DNA from: a virus
Direction: 5' to 3' (one strand)
Length of the DNA stretch: 44,542 nucleotides
IMG/VR virus record: IMGVR_UViG_3300045776_000105
Span: 1-44,542 of that record
A model generated the notes under the pieces. It was not told where the DNA came from. It made no database searches and saw only the letters and a list, made by a program, of their open reading frames with translations. This document shows, one piece after another, positions 27,901 through 36,239 of this stretch. Each line of letters starts with the position of its first letter. Position 1 is the stretch's first letter. The position numbers were made by a program, and so were the translations under genes.

Positions 27901-30463
27901 CCTCGGCAAAGACATTCGTTCCGCGCTCCTAACCGCGCGCCACGTCGCGCACAATGCCGAGAACGCGGCGTCCGAGGGGCGTGCGGCCGGCGGCGGCATT
28001 GAGCAAGTTCTGCCCCTGATCGCCGGCGCGGCGCCGGCGATCGGTAACGCGCTGCAGAGTAAGGCCAATGGCTTCGCCGAGGGCGGCGAAGTCGACCCGC
28101 TCCAGCAACGCCGCCAGCTCAATCCGCAAGGCCTCTATAGCCACGCCGCCGCCCAGGCGCAGGCCCTCTCGCAAGCAAAAGGATCGGGCCAGCAGATGCT
28201 GGCCTCTCTCAAAGGCGTTAAGCCGGAGGAGATCGCAAATTCCGGCGCCGCGCAAAAGTTCGCTGGTCAACCGAGCGTGACGCGAGAGCAGTTGGCCAGT
28301 CATTTCCGCCAGTCGTTGCCGCAGATCAAAGAGACTCGGCTGAGCGACGACGACATTGACGAGGATGACGAGGGCGAACGCACGGGTGGACCGAATTTTG
28401 AAGAATACACTATTCCTGGCGGCGAGAATTACCGCGAGATCCTGCTGCGCACGCCGCCGACGCCGCCAAATTATGAGAAATTGGGGCCGCTGCGCGCGGC
28501 ACAGACGCGCGCGGACGTGGAACTGAGAAATTGGCACCGCAACCACCCAAATGAGTGGGCGTCAGACAGCCCCGAGCGTGACAGGCTTAATGCCGCTGTG
28601 CGGCAAGCGAACGAGGCCTACAACGCGGAGCATGCAGCGCCGAAGGCGAATGATTTTTATCACAGGCCTCACTGGGGTGAAATACCGAATGTGCTGGCGC
28701 ACTTGCGTCTGTCCGATCGAGCAGCGCCGGCGGGCAAGTCGCCCGAACCCGAGCAGAAGATTCTCGACGAGACGTTTCCCAATTCGCCCGAGCGCAGGGC
28801 GCGTCTTGAGGCGCACGATCGCGACAAGAAGGGCGAGAAAATACTGCACATGGAGGAACTACAGTCCGACTGGGGCCAGCAGGGGCGCCAGAAGGGATTC
28901 CGCGAAGACAAGCCGTATTTTCGGTATCGCAACCCGGCTTCAGGGAACACCAGCCCCGATTTTGAGACGCAAGAGGCGCTGGAAAAGCACGCCAAGGCGT
29001 ATCCGGAGAGCTTACGTGCTCATTTTCGCCTTGAACACGGCGTCACGCCGGGCGATCCGAACCAGCCGCCCAAGGGTCCCTTTGTTGGCACGACTAATGG
29101 ATGGACCGATCTTGGTCTGAAGCGCGCGCTGCGTGAGGCGGCGCTAGGCAAGTACGACCGGTTGGCGTGGACGCCCGGCCAGGAGCAGGCTGATCGATAT
29201 GGGCTGGCGAAGCATCTCAGTGCATTGGCGTATGACCCCGAAAGTAAGGAACTCTCTTACCAGCGTCACGGCGGGAGCGCATGGGATGAGCATCCTGAAA
29301 GCGTAGCGCCGGAAGCGCTCAGCGACTTGATTGGTAAGGAAGCTGCTGAAAAATTGCTCGCGACTGAACGCCACCCGCTCAGCGGCAATCACATTCTTGA
29401 AGGCCAGGACCTTCGCACGGGCGCCCACAAGATGAAAAAGTATTACGACGAAATGGTGCCCGGTCGGCTGAAGGAGATCCTGAAAAAGCTTGGCCATGAG
29501 ACTAAATTCGAGCCGCTGACGATCAAGCACCCGAAAGATGACGCTGGGAGGACAGAGCACACGCTGCACTCGCTGCACATTCCGCCGGATCTGCGTGAAA
29601 AAATACTTAAGGGCATGCCCGCGTACGCCAGCGGTGGCGCGGTGGCGCAAAATACGGAACAGCCTGCGACGATTCCGGCGCGGCAGAACCCGAATTTTCA
29701 GAAGTGGTTTGCCGGCAGTAAAGTAGTGAACGGGCAGGGGCAACCTGACACGCTGTATCACGGCACCGCTGGGGATTTTGACACTTTTAAGCAGAAGCGC
29801 AACGATGTTGGAATGCACTTTGGCACTATTGGGCAGGCCAACGATCGGCTGTCTTACCAAAGAGACAGAGGCGTCAAGACAGAGGCCGGCATGAATCTGA
29901 TGCCCGTGCATCTTGCGATCCGTAACCCTCTGCGGATGCAGGATCTTGGTAACTGGGATGGCAACGGATTGGCGTGGGCGCTTGCAAAAGAGTTTCCCGA
30001 GCAGGCGAAGTGGATTGCGCTGAATGTGCGGACACCCAAGCAAGCTAGGGACTTTCTGCAATCGAAAGGCCACGACGGGATTGTGTATAAGAATACTGGT
30101 GAGGTCGGTGGCTCTGAACCGTACAGGGAAGAGATCAAGGCGGCCACGCAAGAGTTACACAAGCACTTCCCGAAGAACAAAAATTCGTTCGATCACACCG
30201 ATCAGATGCACCCCGCGTATCAGGCGTGGGCTTCTGCACATGATAAGTATCGGGAGCACCGCGAAAATAACGCGGAAGACTCGTATATCGCCTTCCATCC
30301 GACGCAAGTGAAGTCGGCTATCGGCAACAGCGGAAATTTCGATCCGAAAGACCCGAGTGTTGTCCGAGCAATGGGTGGCGCGGTTGCGAAAAAGTCGCCC
30401 GCGCAACCTGCTGAAGACCCTGTGCGGAAGGCATTGAATTTGACGACTCCGGCCGGTGGGTAG
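27893..30463 (+). CDS. Polyvalent virion-type protein with ADP-ribosyltransferase-like domain
   Basis: An 856-residue protein. The N-terminus is Ala/Gln-rich and acidic (S-D-D-D-I-D-E-D-D-E-G-E). A middle domain (about 165-575) of phage polyvalent type has T-I-P-G-G-E-N-Y-R-E-I-L-L, M-E-E-L-Q-S-D-W-G-Q-Q-G-R and R-L-A-W-T-P-G-Q-E-Q-A. A C-terminal domain (about 600-825) has W-F-A-G-S-K-V-V, L-Y-H-G-T-A, H-F-G-T and S-Y-I-A-F-H-P-T-Q-V-K-S-A-I-G-N. This pattern resembles ART domains of polyvalent proteins. It probably is packaged and injected to modify host proteins; the catalytic activity is unproved. Three GG-x-V motifs occur (about 64, 582, 827). Confidence 0.75.
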   Translation: MSDLGKDIRSALLTARHVAHNAENAASEGRAAGGGIEQVLPLIAGAAPAIGNALQSKANGFAEGGEVDPLQQRRQLNPQGLYSHAAAQAQALSQAKGSGQQMLASLKGVKPEEIANSGAAQKFAGQPSVTREQLASHFRQSLPQIKETRLSDDDIDEDDEGERTGGPNFEEYTIPGGENYREILLRTPPTPPNYEKLGPLRAAQTRADVELRNWHRNHPNEWASDSPERDRLNAAVRQANEAYNAEHAAPKANDFYHRPHWGEIPNVLAHLRLSDRAAPAGKSPEPEQKILDETFPNSPERRARLEAHDRDKKGEKILHMEELQSDWGQQGRQKGFREDKPYFRYRNPASGNTSPDFETQEALEKHAKAYPESLRAHFRLEHGVTPGDPNQPPKGPFVGTTNGWTDLGLKRALREAALGKYDRLAWTPGQEQADRYGLAKHLSALAYDPESKELSYQRHGGSAWDEHPESVAPEALSDLIGKEAAEKLLATERHPLSGNHILEGQDLRTGAHKMKKYYDEMVPGRLKEILKKLGHETKFEPLTIKHPKDDAGRTEHTLHSLHIPPDLREKILKGMPAYASGGAVAQNTEQPATIPARQNPNFQKWFAGSKVVNGQGQPDTLYHGTAGDFDTFKQKRNDVGMHFGTIGQANDRLSYQRDRGVKTEAGMNLMPVHLAIRNPLRMQDLGNWDGNGLAWALAKEFPEQAKWIALNVRTPKQARDFLQSKGHDGIVYKNTGEVGGSEPYREEIKAATQELHKHFPKNKNSFDHTDQMHPAYQAWASAHDKYREHRENNAEDSYIAFHPTQVKSAIGNSGNFDPKDPSVVRAMGGAVAKKSPAQPAEDPVRKALNLTTPAGG

Positions 30464-30473
30464 CCGCAATTGC

Positions 30474-30617
30474 ATGGAGACGCCGCCGGGTGTAGCTTCG
30501 ACTATCCACAACGATCCTCTAAATCGCTCGTGGTGGGGGTGCAAGCAGATCGCCCGGAGTGCTTGCACCCCAGCTCTTAACACGTACCGTGCGCGTCACA
30601 AGCAGTCCCACCGGTAG
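30474..30617 (+). CDS. Putative small protein overlapping an inverted repeat
   Basis: ATG 30474 gives 47 residues (N-D-P-L-N-R-S-W-W-G-C-K-Q-I-A-R-S in the middle), mostly basic. There is no convincing ribosome site. A 12-bp perfect inverted repeat lies inside it, so it may simply be noncoding. Confidence 0.25.
   Translation: METPPGVASTIHNDPLNRSWWGCKQIARSACTPALNTYRARHKQSHR
30536..30571. repeat. Perfect 12-bp inverted repeat
   Basis: GGGGTGCAAGCA and its exact complement separated by 12 nt. As RNA it forms a strong hairpin after the ART-protein gene, with no T run behind it. Possible processing or weak termination site. Confidence 0.6.
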
Positions 30618-30633
30618 TAAAAGGATCACGCAC

Positions 30634-30951
30634 ATGAAGTTAATACCGCGTATCAAGCGAGTGTGGCGTGCCGCATGCGACGAATGGCGCATAACCGCAG
30701 CAACGTACCGCGCTCCCGTGTGCGTAACAGTTTCTACGGCGCCTTTCATTATATCGACTTTTGGGGGCCACAAGCCGGCCATGCCGGAATGCGAGTATGT
30801 GCGGCCTACGCTTGACGCTATTGCCGAGGGTACCTTTGAGGTGCGGGAGCACTGGGTGACTGATACGGGCGCTGTCCGCTACGGCAAGAAGCCGGAGGGC
30901 TGTTCTGTCAATGTCGGCGACCAGATTCTGGCTGACGCACCACCTATTTGA
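30634..30951 (+). CDS. Hypothetical phage protein
   Basis: A 105-residue protein with AAAGGA before the ATG. Basic N-terminus (I-P-R-I-K-R-V-W-R-A-A-C-D-E-W-R), a hydrophobic stretch (V-C-V-T-V-S-T-A-P-F-I-I-S-T-F, borderline membrane segment), then a soluble C-terminal part with C-E-Y-V-R-P-T-L-D-A. The family is not recognised. Confidence 0.5.
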   Translation: MKLIPRIKRVWRAACDEWRITAATYRAPVCVTVSTAPFIISTFGGHKPAMPECEYVRPTLDAIAEGTFEVREHWVTDTGAVRYGKKPEGCSVNVGDQILADAPPI

Positions 30952-31011
30952 CGGCGCTTCCGTCAAAGACGCGTACCGCGCACGCTGCAAGTGCGAGAAG
31001 AGGATCGAGCC

Positions 31012-32001
31012 ATGTCAGTGGAAAGTAAAAAATACCGCACGGCGATGAAGGAAAAAGCCCGCCGCATGGGCGGCAAGGGCAGCTCTGGCGCCGTTGACGC
31101 CAGCGGTTGGGACACCGAGGGCGAAACCGATCCTTTGAACGCCGGTTCCCAAACTGGTCTGAAACCTGTCTCTCCGCGCCAGTACAAGCGCGGCGGCAAG
31201 GTCGAGGGCGCGCACGCGATGCACCACGCGGGCCGAGCCAAGCGCAAGGCCGGCGGCCTTGTCGAGGAGTTTGAAGACCGCAACGTCAAGGATATCAATC
31301 GTGGCCGGCCCGGCGGCAAGGACCATCTTGGCGGCCTGAAGGAGGGCGGCAAGGCCGAGCATCCGCACAAGGAGCGCGATCTGCGCGCCGCCGAGACGCT
31401 GGTGAAGGACCACCGTAAGGACGGCGGCGAGGTGACCCCGGAAAAGCTTCGCGCCCGCTATGCGGAAGGGCAAAAGCGTTACGAGAAGCAAAGTCCGGGT
31501 GCGCGGCGCGCCGAGCAGCGCAAGTTTGAAGACCGCCCCGCAAACAGAGCCGGTGGCGAGCGCCTGAAAGAACTCGGGCGCAAGGACGGCGGCGGCGTGC
31601 CGCGCGAGGCGGTCGCCGACGGTAGGCTCGAAGGCACGAGGCCTGAAGGAGGGCGTGAGGCGCGCGCTCAAGGCGGCCGCACCAAGGGCAAGAGCCCGAT
31701 GAACGTCAATATCATCATCGGGGCGCGCACGCCCGGCGCCGGCGGCGAGCAGCCTCCCGTGCCGAACCCGCCGCCGATGCCTCCGCACCCACCCATGGCG
31801 CCGCCCCCGCCGCCTCCAGGGGCGGGTGGTCTGCCTCCGGGAGGTCCTCCAGGTGGCATGATGCCGCCGGGCGGACCTCCGATTCCGCCTCCGGGCCGCA
31901 AGCATGGCGGCTCGGTCTATCCTGACATGCGCTATGGCTCTGGCGGCGGCGAGGGCCGGCTCGAGAAAATTCGCGAATACGGTGAGAAGCAGCGGAAATG
32001 A
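31012..32001 (+). CDS. Low-complexity virion-module protein with repeated GG-x-V motifs
   Basis: A 329-residue protein; GAGGA precedes ATG 31012. Basic, with many motifs of the type G-G-(K/E/G/S)-V: K-R-G-G-K-V, D-G-G-E-V, D-G-G-G-V and H-G-G-S-V, and related K-A-G-G-L-V and E-G-G-K-A. The middle is Arg/Glu/Gly-rich; residues about 250-300 are Pro/Gly runs (P-P-P-P-P-G), then the last G-G-S-V and a helical end (E-G-R-L-E-K-I-R-E-Y). Probably disordered and virion-associated. Similar low-complexity proteins occur in other alphaproteobacterial phages, as far as I recall; function is unknown. Confidence 0.65.
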   Translation: MSVESKKYRTAMKEKARRMGGKGSSGAVDASGWDTEGETDPLNAGSQTGLKPVSPRQYKRGGKVEGAHAMHHAGRAKRKAGGLVEEFEDRNVKDINRGRPGGKDHLGGLKEGGKAEHPHKERDLRAAETLVKDHRKDGGEVTPEKLRARYAEGQKRYEKQSPGARRAEQRKFEDRPANRAGGERLKELGRKDGGGVPREAVADGRLEGTRPEGGREARAQGGRTKGKSPMNVNIIIGARTPGAGGEQPPVPNPPPMPPHPPMAPPPPPPGAGGLPPGGPPGGMMPPGGPPIPPPGRKHGGSVYPDMRYGSGGGEGRLEKIREYGEKQRK

Positions 32002-32213
32002 CCCTTCTGCACCGGTCGGTGTTTGCCGCCGAATTGAAGACGATCCTGCACGCGCGGATTGGTGAACTCAGTCACGACCTCGCCTATGGCGCGGGCGTGG
32101 CTGACTATGCCGCATACCGGCAGGCGGTCGGCCACATTGCTGGTCTGCTGGAGGCGATCGAACTGTGCGACGAGGCTGAAAAGAAAGCCGACGACAGGGA
32201 GCGTGGCGTGTGA
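31998..32213 (+). CDS. Hypothetical small head-module protein
   Basis: A 71-residue helical protein in an ATGA overlap with the preceding gene. The pattern (F-A-A-E-L-K-T-I-L, I-G-E-L-S-H-D-L-A-Y-G, D-Y-A-A-Y-R-Q-A-V-G-H-I-A-G-L-L-E-A) recurs in small orphans of phage head modules as I remember them. Unknown role. Confidence 0.65.
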   Translation: MTLLHRSVFAAELKTILHARIGELSHDLAYGAGVADYAAYRQAVGHIAGLLEAIELCDEAEKKADDRERGV

Positions 32214-32255
32214 TATTTTTCGCCACGCGCACACGGCGCGCACTGGAGATCGCAT

Positions 32256-32648
32256 GTGGCTTACGCTAATCAGATGAAGCACGACGTCGAGCCCAAGGAA
32301 AAACTTTTTGACGAGCTTGGCGACTTGTCGGGGCTTGATATTTTCAACAATCAAGTGCTGGTCGCCGTTTACAAACGCCCTGAGAGAACCAAAGGCGGTC
32401 TTTTGCTGCCGGATAATGTGCGGGACGAAGACAATTACCAGGGTAAGGTCGGCCTCGTCGTCAAGTTGGGACCGCAGGCTTTTGTCAGCACTCCCGAGTG
32501 GACTTTTACCACGCCGATTTACGTGGGTAACTGGGTTATCCTGCGGCCCTCGGACGGTTGGTCCATTAATGTGAATGGCGTGCTTTGCCGCATGTTGGTG
32601 GATACTTCCGTCAAGGGTTGGATCGCTTCTCCAGATTTCGTTTATTGA
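32256..32648 (+). CDS. GroES-like (Cpn10) co-chaperonin
   Basis: A 130-residue protein; GTG 32256 has GGAG 7 nt upstream (ATG 32274 is the alternative). It has the Cpn10 pattern: N-Q-V-L-V-A-V-Y-K-R-P, mobile-loop-like E-R-T-K-G-G-L-L-L-P, then G-K-V-G-L-V-V-K-L-G-P and a W-V-I-L-R-P-S-D-G strand. Family knowledge: T4 gp31-type co-chaperonins pair with host GroEL to fold the major capsid protein, and the position in the head module agrees. It is longer than GroES (about 97) by N- and C-terminal extensions. Confidence 0.8.
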   Translation: MAYANQMKHDVEPKEKLFDELGDLSGLDIFNNQVLVAVYKRPERTKGGLLLPDNVRDEDNYQGKVGLVVKLGPQAFVSTPEWTFTTPIYVGNWVILRPSDGWSINVNGVLCRMLVDTSVKGWIASPDFVY

Positions 32649-32656
32649 GGCAGCAC

Positions 32657-33499
32657 ATGGCCAAGGACAAGACAGATTTGGATCCGGATTGGACACCGCC
32701 GGTGACCGAGCCGGAGGTCAAAACGCCGCTGATCGATCCCGAGATCGCGACGTTGAAGGCGCAGCTTGAGACGGAGCGCGCCGCGCGCGCCGCCGCCGAG
32801 ACGCGGGCGCATGAGGCGGCTCAGGCCGCCTACCACGCGAAAAACGAAGTTGGCGACACCAATTTGCAGCTTGTCACCAACGCGATCAACACCGTCAAAA
32901 ACGATAACGCGGCGCTCAAGAGCCAGTATGCGGCGGCCATGGAGGCGGGTGACTACGCCGGCGCCGCTGACGTGCAGGCCGAAATGGCGTCCAACGCCGC
33001 CAAACTGTTGCAGCTCGAAAATGGCAAAGCCGCCATGGAGGCGCAGCCCAAGGCCACAGCCCCGAAACAAGTCCAATCGGACCCGGTCGAGGCGTTGGCG
33101 ATACAGTTGCCGCCGCGATCCGCCGCCTGGGTGCGCGCGCATCCGCAAGTCGCGAGAGACCCCAAGCTCTACCAGAAGATGATCGCCGCCCACAACATTG
33201 CGATCGCGGATGGTATCGAGCCGGAGACGGATGACTATTACAGCGCCGTCGAGGGCATTCTGTTCAAGAAAAGCGCGCGGACGGGCGCCGACGATGACGC
33301 CAGCGACGATCCGATGCGGGACGCGGCGCACCGCGCGCCGGCCGCGCCGCCGCCCGCGGCGCCTGTCAGCCGGGGCGATAACCGCAATGCCGTGCGTCTG
33401 TCGGCCGCGCAGCGTGAGGCGGCCGAGCTGTCCGGCATGACCGAGCAAGAATACGCGAAGAGCGTTCAGGCGCTCAAGGCCGAGGGTCGGCTGCACTGA
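32657..33499 (+). CDS. Putative scaffold / head assembly protein
   Basis: A 280-residue protein; start ATG 32657. Acidic, Pro-rich N-terminus, then a long Ala/Glu/Arg coiled coil (about 35-120: A-A-R-A-A-A-E-T-R-A-H-E-A-A-Q), a middle part with S-A-A-W-V-R-A-H-P-Q-V, and a C-terminal helix V-R-L-S-A-A-Q-R-E-A-A-E-L-S-G-M-T-E-Q-E-Y-A. This helical, charged architecture before the capsid genes fits a scaffold. No protease domain is seen. Homology is inferred. Confidence 0.6.
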   Translation: MAKDKTDLDPDWTPPVTEPEVKTPLIDPEIATLKAQLETERAARAAAETRAHEAAQAAYHAKNEVGDTNLQLVTNAINTVKNDNAALKSQYAAAMEAGDYAGAADVQAEMASNAAKLLQLENGKAAMEAQPKATAPKQVQSDPVEALAIQLPPRSAAWVRAHPQVARDPKLYQKMIAAHNIAIADGIEPETDDYYSAVEGILFKKSARTGADDDASDDPMRDAAHRAPAAPPPAAPVSRGDNRNAVRLSAAQREAAELSGMTEQEYAKSVQALKAEGRLH

Positions 33500-33513
33500 T
33501 TTTGGAGGTTTCG

Positions 33514-34023
33514 ATGGTCAACGAGTTCAAACCCACGCCGGCCAGAAAGCCCCTGCGTGAACCACTGCGCGACGCCCACGCGCGCGCCGCCGAAGTGCGC
33601 GCCAATAACGGCGGCGACATGGATTCCGGCACCGATACGTTTTACGTCAATCAGTCGGCTATTCCCGAGGGTTGGGGTTACGAGTGGCGCCGGCTGACTG
33701 TTTACGGCAAGGAAGATCCATCGTATCAGGTCAAGCTCGCACAGCAGGGTTGGGAGCCGGTGCCCGCCAGCCGCCACCCCGAGATGATGCCGCTCGGCAC
33801 GACGGACAAGTTCATCACCCGCGAGGGCCAGATTCTGATGGAACGCCCCCTGGAGCTGATCGAGGAGGCGAAGCTTATCGAGCGCCGCAAGGCCCGCGAT
33901 CAGGTTCGCGTCAAGGAAGAACAGCTCAACGCGCCGCCGCCGGGGCAATTCGAGCGTTCGAACAAGGACTCGTCGCTCGTCAAGGTGAAGAAAAGCTACA
34001 CGCCCATGCCGGTCCCCGAGTAA
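33514..34023 (+). CDS. Conserved head-module protein
   Basis: A 169-residue protein with GGAGG before the ATG. Conserved-looking core: F-Y-V-N-Q-S-A-I-P-E-G-W-G-Y-E-W-R-R, G-K-E-D-P-S-Y-Q-V and R-H-P-E-M-M-P-L-G, then I-L-M-E-R-P-L-E-L-I-E-E-A-K and a basic linker. Such proteins precede decoration/capsid genes in related phages in my recollection. Role unknown. Confidence 0.65.
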   Translation: MVNEFKPTPARKPLREPLRDAHARAAEVRANNGGDMDSGTDTFYVNQSAIPEGWGYEWRRLTVYGKEDPSYQVKLAQQGWEPVPASRHPEMMPLGTTDKFITREGQILMERPLELIEEAKLIERRKARDQVRVKEEQLNAPPPGQFERSNKDSSLVKVKKSYTPMPVPE

Positions 34024-34033
34024 CCGGGCCGAT

Positions 34034-34063
34034 TTGCATTTACTACAATTTTGTGTTTATAAA
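34034..34063 (+). promoter_or_regulatory. Sigma70-like promoter for late head genes
   Basis: TTGCAT, an 18-nt AT-rich spacer, then TATAAA. It lies in a distinct AT-rich gap before the structural gene at 34,162 and lacks the early shared motif, so it may be a late promoter. GGGAG precedes the gene start. Confidence 0.5.
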
Positions 34064-34161
34064 TAGCGCAGCCCCGCCCGGTGCGGGGGCGCCACCCATT
34101 CCGACCTTCCGAGCCGCCCGGCGCTGGTAAGCAGGTCTTTCCCATCAAGGGAGAGTTTACC

Positions 34162-34773
34162 ATGCCCAATGTGAATGCGCCATTCGGCTTCCGTCAGTAT
34201 TCCGGTCTTGGCTCTGCTCCGACTTACGAGCAGGCCACCGTTATTGTCGACTACAACGCTGGCGCGATCTTCTATGGAGACCCCGTTACGGCGTTGGCCG
34301 ACGGCTCTGTCGCGCAATCCGTCTCGACCAGCGCCACCCCCGGCCCGCTCGGCATTGCCGGCATCTTTGTCGGCTGCAAGTACCCCTCTGTCGCCATGAA
34401 GCGCACCGTGTGGTCGAATTACTGGCCCGGTTCGGACGTGGCGGCGACCAATACCGTCGAGGCTTATATCATCAACGATCCGGGCGCGCGGTTCATCGCG
34501 CAGAGCGACGCCACCGGTCTGGCGCTGGCCGACGTCAACGCGACGATCGGCTTCGTCATTGGCACCGGCAATACCGCCAACGGTATCTCGGGCGCGTATC
34601 TCGACACCACCACGCTCAATGTGGCGACTTACAATCTGAATGCGCCCTTCAAGGTCGTCGGCATTTTGCAACAGCCGCCTACGTCGCCGGGCACACTGGG
34701 CAACGGCCAGCCGTATGACTGGGCTGTTGTCGGCTTTAACGACGTGTTCACCCGCAACTTCCTGGGCGTGTAA
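34162..34773 (+). CDS. Putative capsid decoration or minor structural protein
   Basis: A 203-residue protein; start ATG 34162 with GGGAGAG upstream. Beta-rich and Gly/Ala/Thr/Asn-rich: N-A-P-F-G-F-R-Q-Y at the N-terminus, A-I-F-Y-G-D-P-V-T-A-L-A-D-G and I-G-F-V-I-G-T-G-N-T. This fits the family of small virion proteins encoded just before Mu-gpT-like capsid genes in related phages. No enzymatic motif. Likely high copy, given codon use. Confidence 0.6.
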   Translation: MPNVNAPFGFRQYSGLGSAPTYEQATVIVDYNAGAIFYGDPVTALADGSVAQSVSTSATPGPLGIAGIFVGCKYPSVAMKRTVWSNYWPGSDVAATNTVEAYIINDPGARFIAQSDATGLALADVNATIGFVIGTGNTANGISGAYLDTTTLNVATYNLNAPFKVVGILQQPPTSPGTLGNGQPYDWAVVGFNDVFTRNFLGV

Positions 34774-34800
34774 GCCATGACGCAGCGGACCAACGATAAG

Positions 34801-36159
34801 CTAAGAGCTACCGGGGTGGGCGTAAACCGCCAACCCCGCATGCCACAGCTTGGACCATCCGCAGCGGCGCATGTTCTCGGCCTCGGATTCATCCGCGCGG
34901 AAATCGCTGCCCAGCAGCTTTGGCAGCAGATGCTTCTGCGCACGGTACATGGATATGCGTTTCTCGCTTTTGACCCAGCAGTATCCGGGCGTGTTGATGC
35001 GGATAAGCGTGAAGCCCAGCGCGGCATAGACACGTCCGGTGAAAAGATCGAGGTCGCAGTAACTGACGATGGCGCCTGCGGGCCGCATGGCGAACAGTTT
35101 GGAAGCCGCGCCGTGGATGCGCAAGCTCATGTCGGTGGCGAAGCGCTGCAGCGCCCAGCTGTACTTTCCAGCACCCGTGTAGCGGTCAGTGGATCTTCGG
35201 AAGGACATGGCCGCCACAACGCGGTTGTTGTGAAACAGCCCGTAGAACAAGTCAGCGCGGGAGTGCCCCTGTGGGTGGTTGGCTTTGAAAAATGGAAGCG
35301 CTTCTCCAGACGTAATTTCCCGCAATTCGCACTTGGACGCGCGCAGCGCGGGGCGCCAGCAGCCGAGTGCGTTGTGGACGATACTCATGTGGCGCGGGTC
35401 TCCAGCAACGTCTTCCCACAAATGGATGAGGCGGATGCCTTTGGCCGCGCATTCGAGCCGGCGCCGCTCGTGGTACATTCTGTCGGGCCTTTTGGCTTCG
35501 CTGTGCCAGTAGATTCCGCAGTACTCTATAGCAAGAAATGCCGAACCGTTGCGGTAAGCGACGATGTCAATGGATTCTCGCTGGTTTGTAAAAAGACCGC
35601 GAACCTCTTCGCGAATTTCGCAGCCATCGGGCGCAAGATCGCGAATATGCTGGGCGAATGTTTTTTGCGCGACGTTGTTCGCACGAATCGGCATGTGTTC
35701 GCAGAATGCTTCAAGAGTACCGTGGCGCTGCGCGTACTGGTAGGTCTTGGGGCTGCCATGCAGCCATTCCGTGCGTGTTTTGTAGGTCAGCGCAGCGGTC
35801 GCCAATTCGTTACTGGTTCGCGAGTGGGAGGCCGCCTGCGGGCGTGTCATGTGGGCGCAGCATTCGTCCAACCAACCACTGCGTGTGGCGGTCAGATACG
35901 CACTGACTTCGCCTGCGAACCACGCGGCGCGCGTTTGGAAGGCGAGTGCGCTTTCCATGCACCTCTCGCGCGTCCAGTATCCATGTGGCTTGCGCGGCTG
36001 TTCCATGTGGGCGCAGCATTCGTCCAGCCATTTATTACGGCTGGCCGAGAGGTAAGCGTACCCACCACCTCGAAACCACTCCTTTCGCGTTCGGAAAGCG
36101 AGCGCGCTTTCCTTGCACCTGTCAAGTGTCCAGTACCCTGGCGGGTTTCGTTTGGTCAC
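34801..36159 (-). CDS. Homing-type endonuclease (Vsr/EDxHD-like) with three DNA-binding repeats
   Basis: 452 residues from GTG 36159 (AGGAG 9 nt upstream), antisense within the head operon. Three N-terminal repeats of about 38 residues (R-T-R-K-E-W-F-x-G, A-Y-L-S-A-S-R, W-L-D-E-C-C-A-H-M; then the same with slight change; a degenerate third, E-A-F-C-E-H-M) match the helical repeats seen in free-standing phage endonucleases. The middle is a PD-(D/E)XK-type core: F-L-A-I-E-Y-C, Y-W-H-S-E, G-I-R-L-I-H-L-W-E-D. The C-terminal half has a conserved unit with H-P-Q-G, S-Y-C-D. Likely homes into the capsid region. Confidence 0.8.
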   Translation of the reverse strand: MTKRNPPGYWTLDRCKESALAFRTRKEWFRGGGYAYLSASRNKWLDECCAHMEQPRKPHGYWTRERCMESALAFQTRAAWFAGEVSAYLTATRSGWLDECCAHMTRPQAASHSRTSNELATAALTYKTRTEWLHGSPKTYQYAQRHGTLEAFCEHMPIRANNVAQKTFAQHIRDLAPDGCEIREEVRGLFTNQRESIDIVAYRNGSAFLAIEYCGIYWHSEAKRPDRMYHERRRLECAAKGIRLIHLWEDVAGDPRHMSIVHNALGCWRPALRASKCELREITSGEALPFFKANHPQGHSRADLFYGLFHNNRVVAAMSFRRSTDRYTGAGKYSWALQRFATDMSLRIHGAASKLFAMRPAGAIVSYCDLDLFTGRVYAALGFTLIRINTPGYCWVKSEKRISMYRAQKHLLPKLLGSDFRADESEAENMRRCGWSKLWHAGLAVYAHPGSS

Positions 36160-36184
36160 GTGGCGTTCTCCTGCTGCCGCGATC

Positions 36185-36213
36185 TTTGTAACACGGCGAC
36201 GAGGCTAAGACAA
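36185..36213 (-). promoter_or_regulatory. Promoter of the antisense endonuclease
   Basis: On the minus strand TTGTCT, 17-nt spacer, TACAAA, 26 nt before GTG 36159. It gives the endonuclease gene its own expression, opposite to the head operon. Confidence 0.5.
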
Positions 36214-36239
36214 CTTATGTATGGTTATCTTAGCGCCGT
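36193..36239 (+). other. Two-part hairpin upstream of the capsid gene
   Basis: ACGGC / GCCGT and GCTAAGA / TCTTAGC pair as nested stems separated by a 6-nt one-sided bulge, with a 17-nt loop. It lies 52 nt before the capsid ATG and overlaps the antisense promoter. It could be a leader structure or a homing-site remnant. Confidence 0.4.

Noticed and set aside
25714-28122. 802-codon minus-strand open frame opposite the portal gene
   Set aside because: GC-rich third positions create long antisense frames. Its translation is Arg/Leu-rich with no motif, and the plus-strand frame is clearly a portal.
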